From the NCBI GenBank assembly GCA_023430315.1, contig JAEZAW010000023.1, positions 1-19,975 of the forward strand: DNA of 19,975 nt, read 5' to 3'. A program made the position numbers and the translations under genes. Source of the DNA: Pseudomonadota bacterium. GTDB lineage: Bacteria; Pseudomonadota; Alphaproteobacteria; Rhizobiales; Hyphomicrobiaceae. A model generated the notes under the pieces. It was not told the DNA's origin, ran no database searches, and saw only the letters and a list, made by a program, of their open reading frames with translations. Within the stretch, counting starts at the first letter, position 1; each line of letters opens with the position of its first letter. Below, in pieces: positions 1 to 8,039 of the stretch.

Positions 1-1
1 C

Positions 2-259
2 CATGAGCAGCTCATCGTCGCTGGCGCTGCCGTCTGGTTCGGCGACAGCCTGCGTCGCGACATTCACCGACGCGATCTCTTCGAGCAGTTCCTCTCCGAT
101 GCGCCCGACGCTGCCCGTGCCGCTGCGTACGGCTTCCAGCAACTGTGGTCGCGGACCGAGCCCTGCCTGTCGCTGCCGGCTCTCGCCGCCGACAGCCTGA
201 CGGTCGCCCCCGGCCGCAAGCCCGGGAACACCGGCCCGACGGGCACCGCGCTCTGCTGA
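2..259 (+). CDS. C-terminal end of an unidentified protein (5' end outside window)
   Basis: A reading frame is open from the first full codon in the window to a TGA at 257-259, giving 85 residues. Third codon positions are almost all G or C, as in the confident genes here, and the other frames give Arg- or Ser-rich low-complexity products. The peptide begins HEQLIVAGAAVWFGDSL, is rich in Ala, Leu, Asp and Arg and looks helical. It ends in a Gly/Pro/Thr-rich tail with a terminal Cys. I do not recognise the family and assign no function. No membrane segment is visible in this fragment. It ends 103 bp before the tRNA gene on the same strand. Confidence 0.5.
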   Translation, partial: HEQLIVAGAAVWFGDSLRRDIHRRDLFEQFLSDAPDAARAAAYGFQQLWSRTEPCLSLPALAADSLTVAPGRKPGNTGPTGTALC

Positions 260-362
260 GCACCTGCTTCGCCGCTCTCGAGATGATGAATGAGGTGGTT
301 GTCCGCCGGTTTGACGGCGTGTTTGCCCTGCCCCCGCCAATGCTGTATCAGAGGCGGTCTCA

Positions 363-439
363 GCACCCGTAGCTCAGCTGGATAGAGTGTCGCCCTCCGA
401 AGGCGAAGGTCGTAGGTTCGAATCCTACCGGGTGCGCCA
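363..439 (+). tRNA. tRNA-Arg (anticodon CCG)
   Basis: A complete cloverleaf is readable. The acceptor stem GCACCCG pairs with CGGGTGC, followed by discriminator G and an encoded CCA at 437-439. The D-arm contains AGCTCAGCTGGATAGAG. The anticodon stem TCGCC/GGCGA encloses loop CTCCGAA, so the anticodon is CCG and the tRNA reads the CGG arginine codon. The T-arm has GTAGG/CCTAC around TTCGAAT. Length is 77 nt. The last 15 nt recur exactly at 14468-14482, which raises the question of tRNA-targeted integration. Confidence 0.97.
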
Positions 440-657
440 CTCTGCATTGATCTACCGAGCTTTTCTCTGCGGTCACGTTTTTTTACCCCTTCGTGTACCC
501 CTAGCGCAGGGGAGCTGTGGTCGATGGACGTTCGGTACATTTCGTCCGACACATCTGCGTTTTCCGTGTAACTCTCAACGCTTTGATAATGCCCGTCCGG
601 ACTCTCAACCGGTTCGGACAGATGCGACCAACCGACTAGGCGGACAAGGACCATCAA

Positions 658-1785
658 ATGCCCATTGGTGCCGTGGAATTGGCCGCGGAGCTCATTCGCT
701 TCAACACGATCAACCCACCGGGCAACGAGGCCGCCTGCACCGAGCACCTCCGGCGACTTTTGTTGGATGCGGGCTTCCGGTGCGAGGAGGTGATGCTCGG
801 CGACGGGCGGCCGAATTTAGTCGCCCGCATCGGTGGAAACAGCGACAAGCCGCCCATTGCATTCACCGGGCACACGGATACCGTGCCACTCGGCGCCCAG
901 CAGTGGACCGTCCCGCCACATGAAGGTCTGATCAAGGATGGGCGTCTGTGGGGACGTGGCGCGTCCGACATGAAGAGCGGCGTTGCGGCCTTCGTCGCCG
1001 CGGCCATCAAGCTCGCACATCGCCTCAATGGGACGCCGGGCCTGATCCTCTACATCACGGCTGGCGAGGAGACAGGCAGCGAGGGAGCGTACGTCCTGGC
1101 GCACCGCGGAATGCGAGGCGAGGCCGGAGCGCTCGTCGTAGCGGAACCGTCGGATAATCGTCCGTTCTGCGGTCACAAGGGCGCTCTCTGGCTGAGGGCG
1201 ACGGCTCGCGGCGTCACAGCCCATGGCTCCATGCCCGACAAAGGTGTCAATGCCGTCTACGCGGCGGCACGCGCGGTCTCGAAGCTTGAGGTGTTCGATT
1301 TCAATGTTGCCAGACACGCTATCATGGGCGCGCCGACGTTGAATGTCGGAACGTTCCACGGCGGCTTGAACGTGAACTCAGTACCTGACCGCGCAGAGAT
1401 CGGCATTGATCTGCGAACGCTCCCCGGAATGCGTCACGACCGCCTGCTCGAGCAACTCGCCAGTTATCTCGGGTCTGACGTAGCGCTCGAAAGAGTGGTG
1501 GATGTGCCCAGCGTCTGGACTTCGCCTGAGGATCCATGGATGCGCAACGTCTTTGAGATCTACGGCGCCGTGTCCGGCAACAGTCCCGTAGTTGAGGCTG
1601 CACCGTACTTCACAGACGCCTCAGCGCTCACCCCCGCTCTGGGGAATATTCCCACCGTCATCCTAGGCCCCGGCCCCACTCATATGGCGCACCAGACGGA
1701 CGAATGGTGCGAATGCGCGCGCATCGATGAGGCCGCAGTGATCTACGAAGAGTTGATCCGCTCTTGGTGTGGGCTTCGCCGTTGA
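658..1785 (+). CDS. M20 family metallopeptidase (ArgE/DapE-type amidohydrolase)
   Basis: This 375-residue cytosolic protein has the ordered motifs of the M20 family (acetylornithine deacetylase, succinyl-diaminopimelate desuccinylase and relatives). They are FTGHTDTVP (metal ligand H72, D74), GRGASDMKSG (bridging D104), AGEETGSEG (catalytic Glu at 137/138), AEPSDN (E163), the lid-domain AHGSMP (H189) and a late GPGPTHMAHQTDE (H345). All residues expected for a two-zinc hydrolase are present, and the length is normal for the family. It should hydrolyse an N-acyl or peptide bond of a small amino acid derivative, but the substrate cannot be read from sequence. The ATG at 658 is preceded by AAGGA at a suitable distance. 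The gene stands alone, 218 bp after the tRNA, with no arginine or lysine biosynthesis genes nearby, so a catabolic or scavenging role is as likely as biosynthesis. Confidence 0.9.
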   Translation: MPIGAVELAAELIRFNTINPPGNEAACTEHLRRLLLDAGFRCEEVMLGDGRPNLVARIGGNSDKPPIAFTGHTDTVPLGAQQWTVPPHEGLIKDGRLWGRGASDMKSGVAAFVAAAIKLAHRLNGTPGLILYITAGEETGSEGAYVLAHRGMRGEAGALVVAEPSDNRPFCGHKGALWLRATARGVTAHGSMPDKGVNAVYAAARAVSKLEVFDFNVARHAIMGAPTLNVGTFHGGLNVNSVPDRAEIGIDLRTLPGMRHDRLLEQLASYLGSDVALERVVDVPSVWTSPEDPWMRNVFEIYGAVSGNSPVVEAAPYFTDASALTPALGNIPTVILGPGPTHMAHQTDEWCECARIDEAAVIYEELIRSWCGLRR

Positions 1786-2189
1786 GAGTTGATTGCCACT
1801 TAGTGGATCTGGGGAAATGAGCAGGCGAATGCCATTGCCTAGCCTACGCCGCGAGCACTGGTCTGAGACTTCGCTGGCGTGTCGTCGCTTCATCCCAAAA
1901 GGCGACTTCAGCAATTGCAGCGGTTGAACTTGCCCTCAGTGTACTGACGCTCATCCGCGCTAAGCTCTCCGGGAAGTTGGCGCGGGGGGGGTGTCAGCCA
2001 CCAGTACTTCCCGCTGGTGCTTCACCCTACTGCTCAAGGCTTCCGCTCACGGTGATCCTGGACGCGAGCAGGCCGTAGTGATGCAAGCTGGTTCGCGGTA
2101 TATTCGTTCTGTCTTTCTGCTGATCGATCGATGGTCCCCTAGAGGGTGCGTTTCGTATAAGCAGCGATTGAAATGAAGGAGCCGCGGAG
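1786..2189. other. Intergenic region, 404 bp, no gene recognised
   Basis: This lies between the M20 peptidase and the response regulator. A short CCAC-TTA-GTGG hairpin follows the peptidase stop closely (about 1797-1807), but it has no T-run and is a weak terminator. An unbroken run of eight or nine G begins near 1984. Short open frames here lack a ribosome site and consistent codon bias. Only the last part is clearly functional: AAGGAG at 2176-2181 lies 8 nt before the GTG start of the response regulator. No convincing sigma-70 promoter could be picked by eye. Confidence 0.4.
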
Positions 2190-2861
2190 GTGAAGATCCT
2201 GGTGGTGGACGATCACGTCCTCATCCGAGATGCGACGCGCGGCGTGCTCCGTGAGGTTGATGAGTCGGCAGCAGTCTACGAAGCGCGGAGCGCTCGAGAT
2301 GCCGAAGGCCTGATTGCCGTGAACCCGGATATCTCACTGGTGCTCCTCGATCTCAACTTGCCGGATCGCCACGGTTTCGAGATGCTGGCCGAACTGCGCG
2401 ACAAACATCCGGCAATCGCCGTCGTTATGCTTTCGGCCTTCAGCGATCGCGACAATGTACTCAAGGCGCTCGACGCGGGCGCGCAGGGGTTTATCGCCAA
2501 AACGGCGAGCCGCGATGTGCTCGTCAGCGCAATAAAATTGGTGCTGGCAGGAGGTGTCTATATTCCGCCCGAGGTGCTCGTACGGACGTTAGAACCTTCG
2601 GCAACGCTGATTTCGACTGTTCCGGATCACATCCGTTCGATGCCCGCCGATCTTGGATTGACTGGCAGGCAGCTCGATGTTTTGGCCCTGATGATGCAGG
2701 GTAAGAGCAATAAGCTGATATGCCGGCAGCTCGAGCTCGCTGAGCCGACCGTCAAGAACCACGTTTCCGCGATTTTGAAAGCGCTCAAAGTCAACAATCG
2801 AACAGAAGCGGTTGTGGCTGCCACCGCGCTCGGCTGGTCCTTTCCGATGTCCAACAAGTAG
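2190..2861 (+). CDS. NarL/FixJ-family response regulator (REC + LuxR-type HTH)
   Basis: A 223-residue two-component output protein. The N-terminal receiver domain (1 to about 120) has the acidic pair D7/D8, the phosphoacceptor D54 in LVLLDLNLP, S82 at the Thr/Ser position and K104 in GFIAKTAS. The C-terminal LuxR-type helix-turn-helix (about 155-212) contains LTGRQLDVLALMMQGKSNK and a recognition helix around EPTVKNHVSAILKAL. Phosphorylation should promote DNA binding. Translation starts at GTG, chosen because AAGGAG lies 8 nt upstream and MKILVVDDH is the standard receiver opening. It ends 4 bp from the end of the convergent hybrid kinase gene, a likely partner although they are not co-transcribed. 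The kinase carries its own receiver, so phosphotransfer could be direct or through an Hpt protein that is not in this window. Confidence 0.93.
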   Translation: MKILVVDDHVLIRDATRGVLREVDESAAVYEARSARDAEGLIAVNPDISLVLLDLNLPDRHGFEMLAELRDKHPAIAVVMLSAFSDRDNVLKALDAGAQGFIAKTASRDVLVSAIKLVLAGGVYIPPEVLVRTLEPSATLISTVPDHIRSMPADLGLTGRQLDVLALMMQGKSNKLICRQLELAEPTVKNHVSAILKALKVNNRTEAVVAATALGWSFPMSNK

Positions 2862-2865
2862 AATT

Positions 2866-5205
2866 CTATTGATCTACGTCTGCAGTGGATCGAAGCAGCA
2901 TTGCTGCAATCATGGCTCGTATCGCCATCGGGGTCACTGGCTTGTGCAGTAGCGCATGACCGTGGGTTCCAACTTTGCCCGTCTGACCGGATGATATGTC
3001 GCCGCTGATCAGGAAGGCGGGTATTTGCGACGCATACTTACGACGCAAGTCTTCGATGGCCTCGACGCCAGTCCGCCCTCCCGCAAGATGCAGGTCCGAT
3101 ATGATGAGATGCGGCGTAAGCCCGCCGAGGCTGGCGCTCGCCTCCGTGCTCGACTCGGCCGTCACGACGTGGCAGCCCCATCCGCGAAGGAGGCCGAGTG
3201 TGCTTTCGCGGACGAGCGGATCATCATCTAGGACCACGATCACCTTGCCAGAAAGCGCATCGACAGGCGTCGCTGGCTGCTCGGTGCGAATGCGCCGCGC
3301 CTCTGGTGGGACCATTGGCAGGACTACGGAGAACCGCGATCCCCGACCAAGGCTCGAGGTCAATTCCAAAGGGTGCTCGAGCAGTGTGCACAAGCGTTCG
3401 ACAATGGCGAGGCCGAGGCCCAATCCCTCTCCGGCATCCTGTCCGTCGGCATTTATCCTGTAGAACTCACCGAATATGTTGCTCTGCTGATCCTTGTCGA
3501 TGCCGGGGCCTGAATCGCAGACGTCGACCCGAAGGTTGCTCCCGACCCGGCGGCAGCCCACGACGATGCCGCCGAGGGAGGTGTAGCGCACGGCGTTAGA
3601 GACGAGATTGAGCAGGATCCGGCTAAGCAGTACCGGGTCGCTCTTGACCCAAGCAGACGTGTGGACGACCCGAAAATGCAGCCCCTTCTCATGCGCTGGC
3701 GCGGAGAAGGTCGTCTCTATCCTCGAAAGAACGTCGTCGATTGCGAAACTGGCGACGTGCGGCGTCATAGCGCCTGCATCGAGGCGAGAGATGTCCAGGA
3801 GCTCATTGAAGAGCCTGTTCATGCTATCGATCGACGTAGAAATATTTCGCATCAAGCGTTGGCGCTCGGTGAGTTCAGCAGAACTGCTCAGCTGCGCGAC
3901 GAACAGATTGAGCGCGTGCAATGGTTGACGGAGGTCATGGCTCGCGACGGCCAGGAAGCGCGACTTCGCAAGGTTCGCTTCTTGAAGTTTTTGTGTTCTC
4001 TCGTCGACCTTGCGCTCGAGGCCTTCGTAGGAGCCCTGCAGCGCGTGTGCCATGTGGTTGAATTGGTCGGCCAAGGCCTCCAACTCGTCCCCGGTGCTTA
4101 TCTCGATGCGATGGTCGAGGGAACCGGCACCGATCTGTCGAGCGCTCGCGGCCAGAGAGCGAATGGGCACGACCATGTTGCGGGCGAGTAGTAGAGCGGC
4201 CACGAGAGCCAGAGCGAGGCCGGCAATCGTCAGGATGAACCATCGGGTCAGTGCAGAGTAGAGCGGCGCATTGGCCTCGTGCTCCGGCAGCTCGACAAAG
4301 ACCGTCCAGTCGAGAGGCTTCACGACGGCAAAGGTCGTCAACACGCGATCGCCATCGAGGTCATGTGCTACCAGCATCGACGGCACTTGCTCGGGCTTCA
4401 TGCTCCGTGCCTCGATGACCTGAGGCAGGTTCGAAAGATCCATGTTCCGCAGCACGCGGCTGATATCCGGGTGTGCGATCAGCGAGCCTTTGGGTCCCAC
4501 CACGTAAGCTCTTCCGCCACGGCCAACGCGGATCTGGCTGACGACATCCCAAATGTGCTTGAGATTCACCTCTGCAAGGGAAACGCCGCCATCCTTTCGG
4601 GGGCCGCCCACCGCAATTGTCATGTAGGGTTCTGTCTGCCGACGAAAATAAACGGGGCCGTAGTGGGATCGACCCGTTATGGCAGTTCTGAAACTCTCAT
4701 CCTGTGAATGGTCCGCATTGCTGCCTACGCTATCCTCGGCTTGACGGAACAAGTGCAGCCGTTCCCGGCCGTCAGGATCCAGCAACGTCAGCTCCGTGAT
4801 CGCGGGGACCTGTCGCATCAGGCGCCGCCCATCGAGTTCGCGTTGGTCCACAGTCGAGGCAGCCCAAGGAATTTGGGTGGTCCAGCCCATCTGGGTTTCG
4901 ATCTCATCGATGAATTGTGAGATCTTGCTGGCCGCGGCCGCCGCCTGCTCCGATTGCAGCCGATGGAGATTCGACCGGCTCTCGCCGTAAATGAACGAGA
5001 TGTTGATCAGGCCGTTGCCGAGGAGTGCAATGCCCAGCACGGCGGCGAACATCGCAACGTACTTCCGGAACAGTCCGCCTTGCGCAAAGGGTCTAACGAC
5101 CGAGCCTGTCGCTTCGACACTTCCGGGGGGCGATGGCCGGTCCTCCACCGTCGGTCCTCCACGCAGCCGCGCCGCCCAGGGGGCGCTCCTTTGGCTGGGC
5201 CGCAT
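2866..5205 (-). CDS. Membrane hybrid histidine kinase (Cache-HAMP-HisKA-HATPase-REC)
   Basis: A 779-residue sensor kinase. After a Pro/Arg-rich cytoplasmic start, a membrane segment spans about 48-72. A periplasmic region with a Cache-like pattern (about 75-318, with VYFRRQTEPYMTIAV and DWTVFVELP) is followed by a second membrane segment (about 322-341). A HAMP linker (about 342-395) and a short coiled coil come next. The HisKA helix has phosphoacceptor H423 in SHDLRQPLHAL. The ATPase domain has the N-box N537, DSGPGID and GLGLGLA. A C-terminal receiver (about 654-770) has D660-D662, phosphoacceptor D704 and K755. There is no PAS or Hpt domain. All catalytic residues are intact. The ATG is preceded by GAGGAAACCTTT, a good ribosome site. 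The gene is convergent with the response regulator and divergent from the solute-binding protein. A small-molecule ligand in the periplasm is the likely signal. Confidence 0.93.
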   Translation of the reverse strand: MRPSQRSAPWAARLRGGPTVEDRPSPPGSVEATGSVVRPFAQGGLFRKYVAMFAAVLGIALLGNGLINISFIYGESRSNLHRLQSEQAAAAASKISQFIDEIETQMGWTTQIPWAASTVDQRELDGRRLMRQVPAITELTLLDPDGRERLHLFRQAEDSVGSNADHSQDESFRTAITGRSHYGPVYFRRQTEPYMTIAVGGPRKDGGVSLAEVNLKHIWDVVSQIRVGRGGRAYVVGPKGSLIAHPDISRVLRNMDLSNLPQVIEARSMKPEQVPSMLVAHDLDGDRVLTTFAVVKPLDWTVFVELPEHEANAPLYSALTRWFILTIAGLALALVAALLLARNMVVPIRSLAASARQIGAGSLDHRIEISTGDELEALADQFNHMAHALQGSYEGLERKVDERTQKLQEANLAKSRFLAVASHDLRQPLHALNLFVAQLSSSAELTERQRLMRNISTSIDSMNRLFNELLDISRLDAGAMTPHVASFAIDDVLSRIETTFSAPAHEKGLHFRVVHTSAWVKSDPVLLSRILLNLVSNAVRYTSLGGIVVGCRRVGSNLRVDVCDSGPGIDKDQQSNIFGEFYRINADGQDAGEGLGLGLAIVERLCTLLEHPLELTSSLGRGSRFSVVLPMVPPEARRIRTEQPATPVDALSGKVIVVLDDDPLVRESTLGLLRGWGCHVVTAESSTEASASLGGLTPHLIISDLHLAGGRTGVEAIEDLRRKYASQIPAFLISGDISSGQTGKVGTHGHALLHKPVTPMAIRAMIAAMLLRSTADVDQ

Positions 5206-5304
5206 AAAGGTTTCCTCGGCGTCAGATCAAAGGGCGTGCTAGATTATACTTGCATGACTGGCGTTGCGAAGCACGCTCTCGAGCGGATTGGAGCAAATTG
5301 TATC
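5206..5304. promoter_or_regulatory. Divergent promoter region between hybrid kinase and solute-binding protein
   Basis: This 99-bp gap must hold the promoters of both divergent genes. On the minus strand GAGGAAACCTTT precedes the kinase ATG. On the plus strand a TTGGAG (5288-5293) lies 11 nt before the ATG at 5305. An AT-rich GATTATACTTG at about 5242-5252 is a possible -10 region for the plus-strand gene. The small size makes shared regulation, for example by the adjacent response regulator, plausible. No operator was identified. Confidence 0.35.
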
Positions 5305-6303
5305 ATGCCCATTCTGGACCGGCGTAGATTCGGTCTTTTGGCCGCCTCCGCAGCGACGATGCCAGTGGCCAACGCCTGGGGGCAATCGCCACCGAAGGGC
5401 GGCAGGCGCGTCGGCCTTATGATGGCAGTCTCGTCTGGAGACGGCGAAGGGCAGGCGCGGGTCGAAGCTTTTCGCAAAGGGTTGGTCGAGGCCGGGCTGC
5501 AGCCGGGCAGCGTCGACGTCGATGTCATCTGGTACAATGGCAGCTTCGAGGTGGCGAAGAAGGAAACGCTGGCTCTCATTGGCCGCGATGTCGAGATACT
5601 GGTCGTTAACGGCACACCAGGCATGGACGCCATTCGGGCGAGCGGGACCAAGCTTCCGACTGTTTTCGTCGTCGTCAGCAATCCCGTGGGAGCCGGCTAC
5701 GTGCCCAACCTGTCCCGTCCAGGGGGCCACATCACCGGCTTCAGCACGTTCGAGCCGGAAATTGCGGGCAAGTGGTTGCAGATCTTGCGTCAGATTTCGC
5801 CGGGCCTGCGAAATGTGAGCATGCTGCTCGATCCCAACTTCAAAGGCTTCAACTCGCTCTTGGAAGCGGTCGAAATGATCGCCCCGCGCCACGGGATCGT
5901 GCCGCACGCCGCGCGTGCAAGCAGCTTGCAGGAGATCGAGGCCGCACTGGCGGTGATCTCGAAGCAGGAAATGCCGGGACTGATTGTGAGCCCCAGTCCG
6001 ATCAACACCGTCAACAGGCGCAAGCTTATCGAGTCGGCAAACGCGGCTCGAATTCCCGCAATATACCCATTTCGCTTCTACGTCCGAGACGGAGCGCTCA
6101 CTGCGTACGGCTTCAATGCTGCCGATCAGTTCAGACGAGCGGCTGGCTACGTGAGCCGTATCCTGCGCGGCGAGAAGCCGGGCGACCTTCCTGTTCAATC
6201 GCCCAGCTTGTTCGAATTCGGCATCAACCTGAAGACAGCGAAGGCGATAGGCGTAACGATACCGCAATCGCTTCTGGTTTCGGCCGACGAGATCATTGAA
6301 TGA
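5305..6303 (+). CDS. Exported ABC-type substrate-binding protein (ABC_sub_bind / TrpX-like)
   Basis: A 332-residue periplasmic binding protein. It starts with a signal peptide, MPILDRRRFGLLAASAATMP, with likely cleavage after VANA near residue 24. The RRRFG sequence resembles a twin-arginine signal, so Tat export is possible. The mature part follows the PF04392 pattern: GRRVGLMMAVS, FRKGLVEAGLQPG, EILVVNGTPGMDAIR, LPTVFVVVSNPVGAGYVPNLSRPGGHITGFS, then a hinge and a C-terminal lobe ending in IPQSLLVSADEIIE. I chose ATG 5305 over upstream in-frame starts at 5254 and 4954, because it begins the signal peptide directly and the longer forms run back into the divergent kinase gene. No permease or ATPase gene is in this window, so it is an orphan binding protein. 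Such proteins are highly duplicated in Hyphomicrobiales. The ligand is unknown. Confidence 0.88.
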   Translation: MPILDRRRFGLLAASAATMPVANAWGQSPPKGGRRVGLMMAVSSGDGEGQARVEAFRKGLVEAGLQPGSVDVDVIWYNGSFEVAKKETLALIGRDVEILVVNGTPGMDAIRASGTKLPTVFVVVSNPVGAGYVPNLSRPGGHITGFSTFEPEIAGKWLQILRQISPGLRNVSMLLDPNFKGFNSLLEAVEMIAPRHGIVPHAARASSLQEIEAALAVISKQEMPGLIVSPSPINTVNRRKLIESANAARIPAIYPFRFYVRDGALTAYGFNAADQFRRAAGYVSRILRGEKPGDLPVQSPSLFEFGINLKTAKAIGVTIPQSLLVSADEIIE

Positions 6304-6314
6304 GCGAGCTGGCG

Positions 6315-6339
6315 AACGACGGTGCGAGCGCCAGTCGTT
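6315..6339. terminator. Stem-loop between convergent genes, possible bidirectional terminator
   Basis: AACGAC at 6315-6320 pairs with GTCGTT at 6334-6339. An inner stem GGTG/CGCC (one G-U pair) lies inside it with a CGAG tetraloop, and A6333 is bulged. It sits 12 bp after the stop of the solute-binding protein and 30 bp from the stop of the convergent oxidoreductase-MaoC gene. No strong T-run follows on either strand, so intrinsic termination is only plausible. Confidence 0.4.
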
Positions 6340-6368
6340 AGCAGGTTCAATGGTCCGACGCCCGCACA

Positions 6369-8027
6369 TCAGGCTGCCTTGGATTGCGCGTGTCCGGCGC
6401 CGGCAGGCTTGAGTGGCATGGTATAGGTCGTTGCCGTTCCGGTGACACACACTTCCCCTTTCGCGTTGCGAACGACGGTCTCCAGTCGACAGATCGGTTT
6501 GTCTTCGCGAACGTGTTCGACCTTGACCACCGCATGAATTGTCTCGCCGACTTGGACGGCCTTCAGGAATTTCCAATTGGTCTCCAGGAAAACGCTGCCC
6601 GGTCCGGGGAGCTCTTCCGCTACCACCGCATTGAGCAGGCCGGTTGTGACGCCGCCCTGTACGATGAGGCCGCCGAAGGGCGATTGCTGGGCCAACTCCG
6701 TATCGTAATGGATCGGATTGCGATCTCCGGTCATCTCGGTGAACATCTCGACGTCGCGCATCGAGGTTTGGCGCACCCTTTCCGCGGTGGCACCGATCTC
6801 GGGGCGACCGGAAATAGTCCTCAGCCACGGAGTGTCTTGATTGTCCATTCTGCTCTCCCTTTTCGTCAGTCGGTTGGTTTCGAGTTCATGCAATCGTGCG
6901 ACAGCGCGACTCTCGGCTTTCATGGCCGCGCTCAAGCGGGCGTGGAGGCCCTTCACCCCGGCAAGCGTCCAGTCGAACGAGGCAATCGCTTCGGTCGCCT
7001 CGAAGAGTGGAATGGAGAGAACGTCGCGTTCCCTGTGATAGGCAGCCATGGCGCGATCGTCGGTTGCGATCACGGCCCGCGCCAGCAACTCGGCATCGCG
7101 CAGCGCGTCCGTCATGCCGTGAGCGGTAATCGGGTCTTTGAAATAGCCAGCATCGCCTACGAGAGCCCAGCCAGGACCGTAGGGTTGGCGGAGGAAGCCT
7201 GTTGCGCCAGAAAATCCGCGCAGTTTGCCGACGCGACCCGCACGTCGAACGGCTTCGGCGAGATCGGGTGAGCACGCTGCGAGGACGTTTGCGAAGCCCT
7301 GCTCGACATCGCCGCGAAAGGTCGAGGCGAACAAATGCTGGGGAACGCTGGCGAACACGCAATGCTGAGCGTGGTTTGTGGGTATTTTCCCGGCAGCGGC
7401 ATCTGTCTCAAAGTACCAATGAAGGCCGTCGTCAGGCATTCGATCAAAGTATCCGTAGACATACCCAGTGGAAAATCGGCTTTCGAGATACGTCGCTGCA
7501 GCGGTCAGTCTGGCAACCGTGGACTGACGTCCATCAGCGCCTATCACGAGGTCTGCTCCGACACCGACGGGGCAATCATCCTTGGAGCTCAACCGCGCGC
7601 CAATTACACGTCCGGTCGAGTCGAATTGGAGACCCGACAGCCCGAAGCCGTGCCGGATTTCAGCACCAGCCGCCTCGGCGGCTTCGACGAGAATCCGGTC
7701 GATGACGGTACGGCGTGGGGCACAGAGGTAGTCGACTCCATGCTCCGCCTTGATGGCGACCTGAATGCTTTCCGGACCGTAGTGGAAGGTCGTGCTCGTG
7801 ATCTTTGGAGTGTCCATTGATGCGAGGGCCGGCTTAAGGCCCCATCGATGGAGTTGCATCACACCTGCTCGCATGAGCGCATGCGTTGACATCGTATCCG
7901 TGCCGCGTGCCTGCCGGTCGACCACCAGTACCTTTGCCCCGGCCCGGGCAAGAAGGAGCGCCGTAGCTGCCCCTGCGCAACGGGCGCCCGAAATAACGAC
8001 GTCGTATCTCGTTGAGAAAGGACGCAT
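6369..8027 (-). CDS. FAD-dependent oxidoreductase fused to a MaoC-type hydratase
   Basis: A 552-residue fusion. Residues 1 to about 385 are a class A flavoprotein of the geranylgeranyl-reductase / p-hydroxybenzoate-hydroxylase type. This part has the dinucleotide motif VISGARCAGAATALLLARAG, the DG motif VIGADGRQSTVARL (about 161-174) and the GD motif LVGDAGYFKDPITAHGM (about 289-305). Residues about 395-540 are a MaoC hot-dog domain with TGDRNPIHYD (catalytic pair D435 and H440) and FGGLIVQGGVTTGL. MaoC domains hydrate or dehydrate enoyl thioesters, so the product may oxidise and then hydrate an acyl-type substrate. The exact reaction is unknown. The ATG at 8027 has GGAG 7 nt upstream and lies 12 bp after the monooxygenase stop. 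An internal ATG at 6846-6848 (M394) with its own Shine-Dalgarno could also yield a free 159-residue MaoC protein. It is the last gene of the minus-strand cluster. Confidence 0.88.
   Translation of the reverse strand: MRPFSTRYDVVISGARCAGAATALLLARAGAKVLVVDRQARGTDTMSTHALMRAGVMQLHRWGLKPALASMDTPKITSTTFHYGPESIQVAIKAEHGVDYLCAPRRTVIDRILVEAAEAAGAEIRHGFGLSGLQFDSTGRVIGARLSSKDDCPVGVGADLVIGADGRQSTVARLTAAATYLESRFSTGYVYGYFDRMPDDGLHWYFETDAAAGKIPTNHAQHCVFASVPQHLFASTFRGDVEQGFANVLAACSPDLAEAVRRAGRVGKLRGFSGATGFLRQPYGPGWALVGDAGYFKDPITAHGMTDALRDAELLARAVIATDDRAMAAYHRERDVLSIPLFEATEAIASFDWTLAGVKGLHARLSAAMKAESRAVARLHELETNRLTKRESRMDNQDTPWLRTISGRPEIGATAERVRQTSMRDVEMFTEMTGDRNPIHYDTELAQQSPFGGLIVQGGVTTGLLNAVVAEELPGPGSVFLETNWKFLKAVQVGETIHAVVKVEHVREDKPICRLETVVRNAKGEVCVTGTATTYTMPLKPAGAGHAQSKAA
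6846..6861 (-). promoter_or_regulatory. Internal ribosome-binding site and start codon at the MaoC domain
   Basis: On the minus strand AAGGGAGAG (complement of 6853-6861) lies 4 nt before an in-frame ATG (6846-6848), exactly where the flavoprotein part ends and the MaoC domain begins. A TGA (complement of 6866-6868) lies just upstream but one base out of frame. It looks like the remains of an ancestral junction of stop, ribosome site and start between two separate genes. Independent MaoC translation is inferred. Confidence 0.5.
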
Positions 8028-8039
8028 TCGAATGCTCCA

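Noticed and set aside
64..747. Minus-strand 227-residue open frame with a GRIRTYDLRLRRATLYPAEL sequence
   Set aside because: It runs antisense through the tRNA-Arg gene; that peptide is the familiar spurious translation of a tRNA complement. It also overlaps the real plus-strand gene end and the peptidase start.
1991..2176. 61-residue plus-strand open frame before the response regulator
   Set aside because: No ribosome site, mixed codon bias and no recognisable family. It occupies the likely promoter region of the regulator gene.
4954..5304. Extended N-terminus of the solute-binding protein back to 4954
   Set aside because: It would overlap the divergent kinase gene and place a signal peptide in the middle of the protein. 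ATG 5305 starts the signal peptide directly.
5239..6828. Long minus-strand open frame (529 residues) opposite the solute-binding protein
   Set aside because: It is a GC-rich shadow frame with Arg/Asp/Gln-rich composition and no recognisable domain. The plus strand has a signal peptide and a full binding-protein pattern.
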